Assembly (NCBI RefSeq): GCF_000962805.1
Contig: NZ_JZTW01000007.1
Span: 159,854 to 223,853 of the forward strand
Length of the DNA: 64,000 nucleotides
Direction of reading: 5' to 3'
From: Pseudarthrobacter chlorophenolicus
GTDB lineage: Bacteria; Actinomycetota; Actinomycetes; Actinomycetales; Micrococcaceae
Positions 16,203 to 24,467 of the stretch are shown here, piece after piece. A program made the translations under genes and the position numbers. The number at the start of each line of letters is the position of its first letter. Position 1 is the stretch's first letter. The notes beneath the pieces were generated by a model. The model was not told the origin of the DNA. It ran no database searches and saw nothing but the letters and a program-made list of their open reading frames with translations.

Positions 16203-17396
16203 GTGACCACGCCAGCCGACCAGCCACTGACCATCCTGATCGCCGCGGACACCTACCCGCCCCACGTGAACGGCGCCGCCCAGTTCGGCTACCGCCTTGC
16301 CAAGGGCATGACCGGCAGGGGCCACAACGTCCATGTCCTGGCCTGCCGCGACGGCAAGGGCAAGAGCTACTCCGAGTTCCGCGACGAAGCGACCGTACAC
16401 CGGCTCCGCTCGCACAGCGTGCCTACGCATGAGACGTTCCGGATCTGCCTCCCCTGGGAGATCAAGAAAGAAATCAGCCTGCTGTTCGACAGGGTCAAGC
16501 CTGATGTGGTGCACATCCAAAGCCACTACATGATTGGCGAGCACGTCCTCTACGAGGCCGTGAAGCGCGGCATCCGGATCGTGGCCACCAACCACTTCAT
16601 GCCGGAAAACCTCAACCCCTTCCTGCCGTTCCCGCAGTGGTTCAAGGACATCGTGGGACGGATCTCATGGAAGGACATGGGCAAGGTCATGGGCCAGGCG
16701 GACGTGGTCACCACGCCCACTCCGCTGGCAGCCAAAGCAATGCATGAGCACGCATTCCTGCGCAAGGTGCTCCCGCTCTCCAACGGCATTGACTCCGCGG
16801 CCTACGAGCCGCAGCCCGGGGAAACCATTGAACCGCACGCCCACCCCACAGTGCTGTTCGCAGGCCGGCTGGCCGAGGAGAAGCACGTGGACGTGCTGAT
16901 CAAGGCCATCGGCAAGACCCCGCCGGAACTGAACGTACACCTGGAAATTGTTGGCGGCGGCGAGGTGCGGCCGGCACTCGAAGAACTGGTGCAGCGCCTC
17001 GGACTGGGGAGCCGAGTGAAGTTTCTGGGCCTCGCCAGCGACGAGGACCTGCGGAGGGCCTACATCCAAGCCGACCTCTTCTGCATGCCGGGAACGGCCG
17101 AGCTGCAGTCGCTGGTGACGCTCGAGGCCATGTCCGCATCCACCCCGGTGGTCCTGGCAGACGCCATGGCACTGCCGCACCTGGTCCGGGACGGCCAGAA
17201 CGGCTACCTGTTCACCCCCAATGACAGTGACGACCTCGCCAAGAAGATCACCCAGATCCTGGAGCTTCCGAAGGATCAGCAGGCCGCCATGGGCCAGGCC
17301 AGCCGCCAGATGGTGGAACCGCACAGCATCCAGGGCACCCTGCAGACCTTCGAGGACCTGTACCGCGGCGCGCGGTACGAGGACATGGTGGTCTGA
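16203..17396 (+). CDS. Glycosyltransferase family 4 protein
   Basis: A 397-residue GT-B fold retaining glycosyltransferase. The N-terminal Rossmann domain opens with LTILIAADTYPPHVNGAAQFGYRLAKGM, the GT4 acceptor-side motif, and continues to HIQSHYMIGEHV. The donor-binding half has VLFAGRLAEEKHVDVLIKAI and LEIVGGGEVRPALEELV. The E-x7-E pair lies in ELQSLVTLEAMSASTPVVLAD, which binds the nucleotide-sugar. No signal peptide is seen; it acts on the cytoplasmic face. It resembles actinobacterial enzymes that add a hexose to a lipid acceptor or other small molecule, and its neighbour is a phosphatidyltransferase, but the acceptor is not known. GTG start with AGGAG 9 bases upstream. Confidence 0.85.
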   Translation: MTTPADQPLTILIAADTYPPHVNGAAQFGYRLAKGMTGRGHNVHVLACRDGKGKSYSEFRDEATVHRLRSHSVPTHETFRICLPWEIKKEISLLFDRVKPDVVHIQSHYMIGEHVLYEAVKRGIRIVATNHFMPENLNPFLPFPQWFKDIVGRISWKDMGKVMGQADVVTTPTPLAAKAMHEHAFLRKVLPLSNGIDSAAYEPQPGETIEPHAHPTVLFAGRLAEEKHVDVLIKAIGKTPPELNVHLEIVGGGEVRPALEELVQRLGLGSRVKFLGLASDEDLRRAYIQADLFCMPGTAELQSLVTLEAMSASTPVVLADAMALPHLVRDGQNGYLFTPNDSDDLAKKITQILELPKDQQAAMGQASRQMVEPHSIQGTLQTFEDLYRGARYEDMVV

Positions 17397-17467
17397 CAGC
17401 ACTCCGGCATTTGCTAGAGTGTTCCTGCCCTGCCGCCGCGCCCCGCGCGGAAGGCCTGGGGCTTTTT

Positions 17468-17541
17468 GGGGCTATAGCTCAGCTGGTTAGAGCGCGGGAC
17501 TCATAATCCTAAGGTCCTCGGTTCAAGTCCGAGTAGCCCTA
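17468..17541 (+). tRNA. tRNA with CAT anticodon (Met elongator or Ile2)
   Basis: A 74-base tRNA. Acceptor GGGGCTA pairs with TAGCCCT (one G-U at the first pair). D-stem GCTC/GAGC, anticodon loop CTCATAA, T-stem CTCGG/CCGAG with loop TTCAAGT, and discriminator A complete the fold. The CAT anticodon may be elongator Met, or Ile2 if the wobble C becomes lysidine; sequence alone does not settle this. It is not an initiator type, since the anticodon stem lacks three G-C pairs. TAGAGT at 17414-17419 may be its -10. Confidence 0.93.
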
Positions 17542-17574
17542 CTGTGCCGTGTGGAACGGCGGGCAGAAATGCGC

Positions 17575-17615
17575 AACCGCGGCCGACGATCAACGTCGGG
17601 CCGCGGTTCTTTTCT
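17575..17615 (+). terminator. Rho-independent terminator after the CAT tRNA
   Basis: Arms AACCGCGG-CC-GACG and CGTC-GGG-CCGCGGTT with loop ATCAA, followed by CTTTTCTTT. It closes the tRNA transcription unit. Confidence 0.8.
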
Positions 17616-17714
17616 TTAAACCGGATTCGTGCGCCGGTCAGTAACCTGCTGCCTCCACCGGGAGGCCCTCGTCCGGGATCCGGCTTCCTTTCCTAACCAC
17701 ACGATCTGAGGTAT

Positions 17715-17730
17715 GTTACTGACCAGTAAC
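17715..17730. promoter_or_regulatory. TetR-type operator GTTACTGACCAGTAAC
   Basis: A perfect 16-bp palindrome (GTTACT-GACC-AGTAAC) 52 bp before the acyl-CoA dehydrogenase start. It fits the same GTTAnT-N4-AnTAAC pattern as two sites in the tetR/carboxylase intergenic region at 37.7 kb. A half-site AGTAAC also occurs at 17640-17645. Confidence 0.6.
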
Positions 17731-17782
17731 TTATGGCGTCCCTGCATATGGGCGTCGGCCGCTGATCTTCCGGAAGGCAACC

Positions 17783-18973
17783 ATGTCCACACCTGCTGCA
17801 GACCCCCGCGACCTCCCCTACGCGGACGGCGACTTCTACGCCTTCGAACAGCTCCTGTCCGCCAAGGAGCGGGACCGCCTCGCCGAGGTCCGCGACTTCC
17901 TGGCCCGTGAGGTGCGCCCCATCGCCGCGGACTGCTGGAACAGGGGCGAGTTCCCCATGGACCTCATTCCCAAGCTCGCCGAAGTGGACCTCGTCAGCCC
18001 TGTCCGGCGCCAGGGTCACTCCAACCTCTTTGCCGGGCTGGTCCATGCCGAATTGACCCGCGCCGACGCCTCCATCGCCACCTTCCTGGGGGTCCACGAC
18101 GGGCTCTTTACCGGGTCCATCGAAGCGCTGGCATCCCAAGAGCAGCAGGAGGAGTGGCTGCCCGACATCTACGCGCTGAAGAAGATCGGCGCGTTCGGCC
18201 TCACCGAACCGCTTGGAGGCAGCGACGTGGCAGGCGGGACCCGCACCACCGCCCGCCGGGACGGCAACGCGTGGATCCTCAATGGCGCCAAGCGCTGGAT
18301 CGGCAACGCCACCTTCTCCGACTGGGTGGTCATCTACGCCCGCGACGTCGCTGACAACCAGGTCAAGGGCTTCCTCGTGGACACCACCCTGCCGGGTTTC
18401 ACTGCCACCAAGATCGAGAACAAGATTTCGCTGCGCACCGTCCAGAACGCCGACATCGTCCTCAAGGACGTCGTGGTGCCGGACTTCTTCAAGCTCGCCC
18501 ATGCCAACAGCTTCCGGGACGTCAACAAGGTCCTGAAGGTAACGCGGCTGGCTGTAGCGTGGCAGGCCGTGGGCCAGCAACTGGCGGCCTTCGACGTCGC
18601 CAGGAGCTACGCCGTGGAGCGCAAGCAGTTCGGCCGTCCACTGGCATCCTTCCAGCTCATCCAGAACCAGCTGGTGCAGATTCTTGGCAACGCCGTCAGC
18701 TCCATGGGGATGATGGTGCGGCTTGCCCAGCTCGAAGACAACGGACTGGCCAAGGATGAGCAGTCCGCCCTGGCCAAGGCCTTCACCACCGAACGGATGC
18801 GCGAGAGCGTGGCCCTGGGGCGGAGCATCCTCGGCGGCAACGGCATCGTCACGGACTATGGAATGGCAAAGATCTTCGCCGACGCAGAGGCGATCTACTC
18901 CTATGAAGGCACGGCCGAGATCAACACCTTGGTCACCGGGCGCGCCATCACCGGCATCTCGGCCATCGTCTAG
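17783..18973 (+). CDS. Acyl-CoA dehydrogenase, glutaryl-CoA dehydrogenase-like group
   Basis: A 396-residue flavoprotein that introduces a double bond in an acyl-CoA and passes electrons to electron-transfer flavoprotein. FAD and substrate motifs include GAFGLTEPLGGSDVAGG and GAKRWIGNATFSDWVVIYARD. The C-terminal YSYEGTAEINTLVTGRAITG holds the canonical catalytic Glu. This arrangement, with ...TGISAIV at the end, is like glutaryl-CoA dehydrogenases and related short-chain enzymes. The true substrate is uncertain. ATG with GGAAGG nearby. A TetR-type palindrome shared with the leucine operon 20 kb away precedes it, so it may belong to branched-chain acyl-CoA breakdown. It overlaps the convergent M23 gene by four bases. 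Confidence 0.85.
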   Translation: MSTPAADPRDLPYADGDFYAFEQLLSAKERDRLAEVRDFLAREVRPIAADCWNRGEFPMDLIPKLAEVDLVSPVRRQGHSNLFAGLVHAELTRADASIATFLGVHDGLFTGSIEALASQEQQEEWLPDIYALKKIGAFGLTEPLGGSDVAGGTRTTARRDGNAWILNGAKRWIGNATFSDWVVIYARDVADNQVKGFLVDTTLPGFTATKIENKISLRTVQNADIVLKDVVVPDFFKLAHANSFRDVNKVLKVTRLAVAWQAVGQQLAAFDVARSYAVERKQFGRPLASFQLIQNQLVQILGNAVSSMGMMVRLAQLEDNGLAKDEQSALAKAFTTERMRESVALGRSILGGNGIVTDYGMAKIFADAEAIYSYEGTAEINTLVTGRAITGISAIV

Positions 18974-19560
18974 GGCGATCCGTGCAGGGGCAGCAACACT
19001 GAAGGCCTCAGGTCCAGGACGAACTGCAGGGGATTGACGTACTCCTCGTCCTCCCGGACGCCCCAGTGGATACAACCGGCGGCCTGGCAGTGGCCGGGGA
19101 GCGCGGTGCCGATGACCTGTCCCTTCGTCACGGTACTGCCAACCGTGAGGGGACTCTCCACGGGCTCGAAGCTGCTCCGCAGGCCGGCGCCGTGATCTAT
19201 GGTGATCACGGGCCGGTCCACCACCACGCCCACGAAGCTGACGGTTCCGGCCGCCGGCGACACAACTGCCGCCGCCGGACCTGCCGTTTCCAAGTCCACG
19301 CCGCGGTGGCCGCTCAACCACGGTTTGGGCGGCGGGTCAAAGCCGCGCAGCACCGACGGGCGGGGAGCCAGCGGCCAGTCCCACGACGGGCGGGCAAGGC
19401 GGGCAACGAGGGCACCCACGTCCTCCGCCGCCGCCGGTAGCGCCGGAAGCGCTGCCTGCGCTGTACCCGGCACCTGCGGGCTGTAGGCCAGCGGCTGCGG
19501 GGTGGATGAGACCGACGCAGGAAGCAACAGCAGCGCGGCAAGCAGGACCGGTGGTTTCAT
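18970..19560 (-). CDS. M23 family metallopeptidase (LytM/peptidoglycan hydrolase type), exported
   Basis: A 196-residue secreted protein. It starts with a signal sequence (KPPVLLAALLLLPASVSSTPQ), then a Pro/Ala-rich linker, then a LytM/M23 domain. Zinc ligands are visible in SGHRGVDLE and in CIHWGVRED, with further core elements SPAAGTVSFVGVVVDRPVITIDHG and VTKGQVIGTA. M23 enzymes cut peptidoglycan cross-bridges. Cys-Gln-Ala-Ala-Gly-Cys before the second ligand may form a disulphide. The ATG at 19560 is chosen because the signal peptide begins there, with GGGGAAC just before it; an ATG four codons upstream is possible. Confidence 0.82.
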   Translation of the reverse strand: MKPPVLLAALLLLPASVSSTPQPLAYSPQVPGTAQAALPALPAAAEDVGALVARLARPSWDWPLAPRPSVLRGFDPPPKPWLSGHRGVDLETAGPAAAVVSPAAGTVSFVGVVVDRPVITIDHGAGLRSSFEPVESPLTVGSTVTKGQVIGTALPGHCQAAGCIHWGVREDEEYVNPLQFVLDLRPSVLLPLHGSP

Positions 19561-19572
19561 GTTCCCCAGCAT

Positions 19573-20007
19573 GCGCCCGTCTAACCGGCGCGGTCACCGA
19601 GCGCCCCGGCCTATGTGGAAAAGCCCCGGAGGCGCCCGCTGGGCGTCCTGTGGGCGGTGGTCCCTGTAGTACTATTGACGGAGCAGTTTGCTGCGCCCTC
19701 AACGCGTCCCGCCCCGGCAGTCCACCTTTTCGGTAATGCTGCCTGTCCAGGTTGCGTCGGCACAACTCATTCAGGAGTGTGGGGGAGCAGCCGGCTGACT
19801 ACGCGCATCCAGCCCTCCAACGGCACGGCCCCGGCCGCACCATCGGAGGATCGCGCCTCCTGCGGTCCGTCCAACAGTACGGATGGGAAGCGCGATGGAT
19901 GCCAGGAGCACGGCCCAACCCGGGCCACGCTAATCAACCGTCAACTATTGGCAGGGTAAGAAGCCTCGCGGCTATCTCATGAATGACCTGCCGGAAGGAG
20001 CGTCGGC
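19573..20007 (+). other. 435-bp leader and promoter region of rpsB
   Basis: No gene found. It contains TTGACG at about 19675, a short GCAG-TTTG-CTGC hairpin, a GGAGG-ATCGCG-CCTCC hairpin near 19850, and TTGGCA about 18 bp before CTATCT close to the gene. An AAGGAG ribosome site ends it. The length would allow a structured leader, such as an S2 autoregulatory site, but no known fold was identified. Confidence 0.45.
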
Positions 20008-20883
20008 ATGCCCGTCGTAACCATGCGCCAGCTGCTTGACAGCGGCGTCCACTTTGGACACCAGACCCGCCGTTGGAACCCGAAGATGAAGCGCTTCATC
20101 TTCACCGAGCGCAACGGCATCTACATCATTGACCTTCAGCAGTCGCTGTCCTACATCGACCGCGCCTACGAGTTCGTGAAGGCCACCGTTGCCCACGGCG
20201 GCACCGTACTCTTCGTCGGCACCAAGAAGCAGGCCCAGGAAGCAATCGCAGAGCAGGCCACCCGTGTAGGCCAGCCCTACGTGAACCAGCGCTGGCTCGG
20301 AGGCATGCTGACCAACTTCCAGACGGTCGCCAAGCGCATCCAGCGTATGAAGGAACTCGAAGAGATTGACTTCGACGACGTCGCCGGTTCCGCTTACACC
20401 AAGAAGGAACTGCTGCTCCTCAAGCGCGAGCTCACCAAGCTCGAGTCCAACCTGGGCGGTATCCGCAACCTGACCAAGGCACCTTCCGTGCTCTGGATCG
20501 TGGACACCAAGAAGGAGCACCTCGCCGTTGACGAGGCCAAGAAGCTGAACATCCCGGTTGTGGCCATCCTGGACACCAACTGCGATCCCGACGAAGTCGA
20601 CTTCCCGATCCCGGGCAACGACGACGCCATCCGCTCCGTGAACCTGCTGACCCGCGTTGTTGCCGACGCCGTCGCCGAGGGCCTGATCGCCCGCAACAAC
20701 CGCGGCTCGGGCACCACCGAAGCTCCCGAAGAGCCCCTGGCTGAGTGGGAGCGCGAGCTCCTCGAAGGCAGCAAGGCCGAGGAAGCCGCTGCGGCCGCTC
20801 CGGCGGAAAACGCTGAAGCCCCGGCTGCTCCGGCCGCCGAAGCCCCGGCTGCTGCCGAGGCTCCCGCCGAAGACGCCAAGTAA
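20008..20883 (+). CDS. rpsB: 30S ribosomal protein S2
   Basis: A 291-residue S2 protein, needed for 30S assembly and for docking S1. It begins [28 protein letters not shown], the conserved S2 start, and contains [31 protein letters not shown] and [26 protein letters not shown]. The C-terminal ~45 residues are an Ala/Glu/Pro-rich tail typical of actinobacterial S2, which accounts for the longer length. Ribosome site AAGGAG. It is followed by a long hairpin and tsf, the standard pair. Confidence 0.98.
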   Translation: MPVVTMRQLLDSGVHFGHQTRRWNPKMKRFIFTERNGIYIIDLQQSLSYIDRAYEFVKATVAHGGTVLFVGTKKQAQEAIAEQATRVGQPYVNQRWLGGMLTNFQTVAKRIQRMKELEEIDFDDVAGSAYTKKELLLLKRELTKLESNLGGIRNLTKAPSVLWIVDTKKEHLAVDEAKKLNIPVVAILDTNCDPDEVDFPIPGNDDAIRSVNLLTRVVADAVAEGLIARNNRGSGTTEAPEEPLAEWERELLEGSKAEEAAAAAPAENAEAPAAPAAEAPAAAEAPAEDAK

Positions 20884-20927
20884 CACAGCTAAATCCGGAT
20901 TCTCCGTGCTGTCCGCAGCCGGAGCTG

Positions 20928-20970
20928 CTGACAGGATGGCCGCCCGCACTGCGGGCAGCCATCCTGTCAG
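20928..20970 (+). terminator. rpsB-tsf intergenic hairpin
   Basis: A long near-perfect stem (CTGACAGGATGG-C-CGCCCGCA / TGCGGGC-AG-CCATCCTGTCAG) without a downstream T-tract. It may be a partial terminator, attenuator or processing site that adjusts tsf relative to rpsB. Confidence 0.55.
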
Positions 20971-21009
20971 TCCGTACACCACAACAAATTTCTAGACAGA
21001 GGGGTTCAC

Positions 21010-21846
21010 ATGGCGAACTACACTGCCGCTGACATCAAGGCCCTGCGCGAGCGCACCGGCGCCGGCATGATGGACGTCAAGAAGGCTCTTGACGAAGCCA
21101 ACGGTGACGCCGAAAAGGCCATCGAAATCATCCGCATCAAGGGCCTCAAGGGTGCCACCAAGCGCGAAGGCCGCTCCACCGCCGAAGGCCTCGTTGCTGC
21201 CAAGGTCAGCAACGGCGTCGGCGTCATGATCGAGGTCAACTGCGAGACCGACTTCGTTGCCAAGGCTGACAAGTTCATCCAGCTGGCCGACAAGGTCCTG
21301 GCCGTTGCCGTCGAGTCCGGCGCTGCCGACCTCGAAACCCTCCTCGCCACCGATGTCGACGGCAAGCCGCTGTCCGAGGTCGTTATCGAAGAAGGCGCTG
21401 TCCTGGGCGAAAAGGTCGTCGTCCGCCGCATTTCCCGCATCGAGGGTGCAACGGTTGATGCCTACCTGCACAAGACCTCGAAGGACCTCCCGGCCCAGGT
21501 GGGCGTCCTGTTCGCTGTCGACGGTGAAAGCGAAGCCGCTGCCACCGCCGCCCACGACGTCGCCGTCCACATCGCCGCCATGGCCCCGAACTACCTGACC
21601 CGCGAGGACGTCCCGTCCGACCTGGTCGAGTCCGAGCGCCGCATCGCTGAAGAGACCGCAAAGGCCGAAGGCAAGCCCGAAGCCGCCCTCACCAAGATCG
21701 TCGAAGGCCGCGTAACGGGCTTCTACAAGGGTGAGGTACTGGTTGACCAGGCCTTCGCCAAGGATGCCAAGAAGTCCGTGGCACAGATCCTCGAAGAGGC
21801 CGGTGTCAAGGGAACCGCTTTCGCACGTTTCCGCGTCGGCTCCTAG
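21010..21846 (+). CDS. tsf: Elongation factor Ts
   Basis: A 278-residue guanine nucleotide exchange factor that recycles EF-Tu. The N-terminal UBA-like segment MANYTAADIKALRERTGAGMMDVKKAL is diagnostic. It is followed by MIEVNCETDFVAKADKF, which contacts EF-Tu, and by HIAAMAPNYLTREDVP. The C-terminal VAQILEEAGVKGTAFARFRVGS is also conserved. The ATG has GAGGGG upstream. A terminator follows immediately, ending the rpsB-tsf unit. Confidence 0.98.
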   Translation: MANYTAADIKALRERTGAGMMDVKKALDEANGDAEKAIEIIRIKGLKGATKREGRSTAEGLVAAKVSNGVGVMIEVNCETDFVAKADKFIQLADKVLAVAVESGAADLETLLATDVDGKPLSEVVIEEGAVLGEKVVVRRISRIEGATVDAYLHKTSKDLPAQVGVLFAVDGESEAAATAAHDVAVHIAAMAPNYLTREDVPSDLVESERRIAEETAKAEGKPEAALTKIVEGRVTGFYKGEVLVDQAFAKDAKKSVAQILEEAGVKGTAFARFRVGS

Positions 21847-21856
21847 CCGAACATGT

Positions 21857-21889
21857 AAGGGGGTGGCCACTTCGGTGGCCGCCCCTTTT
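21857..21889 (+). terminator. Rho-independent terminator after tsf
   Basis: Stem AAGGGG-TGGCCAC / GTGGCC-GCCCCTTT with a stable TTCG tetraloop and a run of four T residues, ten bases after the tsf stop. Confidence 0.9.
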
Positions 21890-21919
21890 GCATGCGCAGG
21901 GTTCGTGCCCTGAGTTTTG

Positions 21920-21947
21920 CGCCGGGCGCCGGGCGCCGGTCGCCGGG
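21920..21947. repeat. Four tandem copies of a CGCCGGG heptamer upstream of pyrH
   Basis: CGCCGGG, CGCCGGG, CGCCGGT and CGCCGGG follow head to tail, with more irregular GCCGG-type sequence to about 21970. The array lies in the presumed promoter region of pyrH; TAACCT near 21981 is a -10 candidate. Copy number could vary by slippage. Confidence 0.7.
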
Positions 21948-22016
21948 CACCGCCGGTTCCGGCCACCGGTTCAGGCAGGATAACCTTTTTTCGAAAGACA
22001 CCAACGGGAAGGCACC

Positions 22017-22754
22017 ATGGAAGCCGTCAATACTGTAATGCAGCCAGAGAAGAGCCGGCGGCGGGTCCTCCTGAAGCTCTCCGGCGAGGTTTTCGGCGGC
22101 GGGAAGCTGGGTGTCGATCCCGAGACCGTCCGCAACGTCGCCAAGCAGATTGCCGCTGCCGTCCCGGACGTTGAAGTGGCCATCGTGGTGGGCGGCGGCA
22201 ACTTCTTCCGCGGTGCCGAACTGTCCCAGAGCGGGATGGACAGGTCGCGGGCGGACTACATGGGAATGCTCGGCACCGTCATGAACTGCCTCGCCCTGCA
22301 GGACTTCCTGGAGCAGGCGGGCGTTGAGACGCGCGTGCAGAGCGCCATCACCATGGGACAGGTGGCTGAGGCCTACATCCCGCGCCGCGCCATCCGCCAC
22401 ATGGAAAAGGGCCGCGTCGTCATTTTTGGGGCCGGTGCCGGCCTGCCGTACTTCTCCACTGACACCGTGGCCGCCCAGCGTGCCCTTGAAGTCCACGCCG
22501 ATGTTGTCCTCATGGCCAAGAGCGGCGTTGACGCCGTCTACACCGCGGACCCCAAGAAGGATCCCACCGCCGAACGGCTGGAGACCCTGAGCTACGACGA
22601 CGCCCTGCGGCGGGACATCCGGGTCATGGACCAGACCGCCATGACCATGTGCAAGGACAACGACCTGTCCATGGTGGTGTTCGGCATGGAAGGCGAAGGC
22701 AACGTCACCCGCGCCATCCGGGGCGAGAAGCTGGGCACCCTGGTCACCACCTAG
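22017..22754 (+). CDS. pyrH: UMP kinase
   Basis: A 245-residue amino acid kinase-fold enzyme that phosphorylates UMP to UDP with ATP, the committed step toward UTP and CTP. Motifs: [15 protein letters not shown] for the ATP site, [34 protein letters not shown] for UMP binding, and [40 protein letters not shown] follows. The N-terminus is slightly extended. The ATG follows GGGAAGGCACC. The order pyrH-frr-cdsA is conserved widely. Confidence 0.97.
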   Translation: MEAVNTVMQPEKSRRRVLLKLSGEVFGGGKLGVDPETVRNVAKQIAAAVPDVEVAIVVGGGNFFRGAELSQSGMDRSRADYMGMLGTVMNCLALQDFLEQAGVETRVQSAITMGQVAEAYIPRRAIRHMEKGRVVIFGAGAGLPYFSTDTVAAQRALEVHADVVLMAKSGVDAVYTADPKKDPTAERLETLSYDDALRRDIRVMDQTAMTMCKDNDLSMVVFGMEGEGNVTRAIRGEKLGTLVTT

Positions 22755-22878
22755 CTCCGGCTAGGATGTTTTCAGGACAGTTCCGCTGCCGCCCCCGGGC
22801 GGTGGCGGAAGCAGCGACAGAGAACCACGCGTGCATGGAACCGGCGCCCCGGACCGCACCAGAACCCCAGGAGAGACC

Positions 22879-23436
22879 GTGATCGAAGAAACCTTGCTCG
22901 AAGCCGAAGAAAAGATGGACAAGGCCGTAGAGGTTGCCAAGGAAGACTTCGCTTCCATCCGCACCGGCCGCGCCAACCCCGGCCTGTACAACAGGGTCCT
23001 GGTGGACTACTACGGCTCGCCCACACCCCTGCAGCAGCTCGCCTCGTTCGCCATCCCCGACGCCCGGACCATCCTCATCACCCCGTTCGACAAGACCGCG
23101 CTGCGCGAGATTGAACGCGCCCTGAGCGATTCCGAGGTGGGGGCCAACCCGTCCAACGACGGCAACGTCATCCGGATCACCATCCCGGAACTGACCAAGG
23201 AACGCCGCAAGGAATACGTCAAGATCGTCAAGACGAAGGGCGAGGACGCCAAGGTGTCCATCCGCAATATCCGCCGCAAGGCCAAGGAAGCCCTGGACCG
23301 CCTGGTCAAGGACGGCGAAGCCGGCGAAGACGAAGGCACCCGGGCCGAAAAGGAGCTGGACGGCCTGACCAAGGCCCACGTGGATGGCATCGATGAGCTG
23401 CTCAAGCGCAAGGAAGCAGAGCTGCTCGAAGTCTGA
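22879..23436 (+). CDS. frr: Ribosome recycling factor
   Basis: A 185-residue tRNA-mimic that, with EF-G, splits post-termination ribosomes. Conserved features: [65 protein letters not shown] and [17 protein letters not shown] at the C-terminus. The GTG at 22879 (ribosome site AGGAGAG) gives the usual length; an upstream in-frame ATG at 22831 would add 16 non-conserved residues. TAGGAT near 22762 may be a separate -10. The stop overlaps the cdsA start. Confidence 0.97.
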   Translation: MIEETLLEAEEKMDKAVEVAKEDFASIRTGRANPGLYNRVLVDYYGSPTPLQQLASFAIPDARTILITPFDKTALREIERALSDSEVGANPSNDGNVIRITIPELTKERRKEYVKIVKTKGEDAKVSIRNIRRKAKEALDRLVKDGEAGEDEGTRAEKELDGLTKAHVDGIDELLKRKEAELLEV

Positions 23437-24362
23437 TGGGCCAGGCAGATCAGGCCCCCGCACCACGGGCGCGCATACGGGGGAAGCAGCCCAGGAGCAA
23501 TCCGACACCGAAGGCCGGCCGGAACCTCCCGGCGGCCGTTGCGGTGGGCCTGGCCATGCTGGTTGCCGTACTCGGCGGACTGCTGTTCCTCCCGTTGGCG
23601 TTCGTGGCCATCGTTACGGCTTTCGCCGTGTTCGGGGTCTGGGAGATCTACCGTGCCCTGGAAGCCAACGGGACCAGGATGCCCATCGTCCCGGTAATGA
23701 CCGGAACTGTGGCCATGCCCTTTGTGGCGTACTTCGGAGGCATTGAAAGCCTGCTCTTCGGCATGCTGCTCAGCTCCGTGGCTGTGCTCCTTTGGCGGTC
23801 CATCGACACCGCTGCCGGCTCGGCCAACAGCATCTTCGCTGGTGTCTTCACCCTGGGCTGGGTGCCCTTTTTCATCAGTTTCGCCGCGCTGCCGCTGCAT
23901 GCTGCGGGCGCCGCGGCTCCGCTGGGGCTGTGGCCGGGCGGCACCATTCCCGAAGGCGCCTGGCAGATCGCCGTCATGCTGCTGCTGGTGGTGTCCAATG
24001 ACACGTTCGGCTACCTGGTGGGGGCATCGCTGGGCAAGCACCCCATGGCGCCCAAGATCAGCCCCAAGAAGTCCTGGGAAGGTTTCGCCGGATCAGTGGC
24101 CGGCGCCGTCCTGATCGGCGTCCTCGCCTGCATCTTCATCCTGGACAAGCCCTGGTGGGTGGGTGTGGTCCTGGCCGTCGGCACCGTGGCCGCCTCCACT
24201 GCCGGCGACCTTGCCGAGTCCATGGTGAAACGCGAACTTGGCGTCAAGGACATGAGCAGCATCCTCCCCGGGCACGGCGGGGTCATGGACCGGCTGGACT
24301 CCATCGTGTTCGCGTCCCCGCTGGTCTACGTCCTCTACGGGTTCGTCACCGGAAGCTGGTGA
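23436..24362 (+). CDS. cdsA: Phosphatidate cytidylyltransferase
   Basis: A 308-residue polytopic membrane enzyme making CDP-diacylglycerol from phosphatidic acid and CTP, the precursor of all phospholipids here. The family signature is at the C-terminal side: GVKDMSSILPGHGGVMDRLDSIVFASPLVY, with the metal-binding aspartates. SNDTFGYLVGASLGKHPMAPKISPKKSWEGFAGS is upstream. About eight hydrophobic helices are seen, and a basic cytoplasmic N-terminus (ARIRGKQPRSNPTPKAGR) precedes helix one. ATG overlaps the frr stop (TGATG), so the two are co-translated. The PgsA-like protein at 14.6 kb would use its product. Confidence 0.95.
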   Translation: MGQADQAPAPRARIRGKQPRSNPTPKAGRNLPAAVAVGLAMLVAVLGGLLFLPLAFVAIVTAFAVFGVWEIYRALEANGTRMPIVPVMTGTVAMPFVAYFGGIESLLFGMLLSSVAVLLWRSIDTAAGSANSIFAGVFTLGWVPFFISFAALPLHAAGAAAPLGLWPGGTIPEGAWQIAVMLLLVVSNDTFGYLVGASLGKHPMAPKISPKKSWEGFAGSVAGAVLIGVLACIFILDKPWWVGVVLAVGTVAASTAGDLAESMVKRELGVKDMSSILPGHGGVMDRLDSIVFASPLVYVLYGFVTGSW

Positions 24363-24410
24363 ACCCCCTGTTTGCGGGGAAGCCCGGCCCTCACAGGGCA
24401 GCATCATCCC

Positions 24411-24430
24411 GGCACCAATAGACTGGTGCC
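24411..24430. promoter_or_regulatory. Palindrome GGCACCA-ATAGAC-TGGTGCC overlapping a -10 candidate
   Basis: A perfect 7-bp inverted repeat around ATAGAC, with TAGACT (24418-24423) as -10-like hexamer inside it, 38-57 bases before the DivIVA-like gene. It could be an operator or an mRNA hairpin. Confidence 0.4.
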
Positions 24431-24467
24431 ACAGCGCTACGGCTGAAGAGCATTGAAGGAACCAACA

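Noticed and set aside
17630..17645. A further TetR operator at the AGTAAC half-site
   Set aside because: Only the right half matches; the left six bases (TGCGCC) do not fit GTTAnT.
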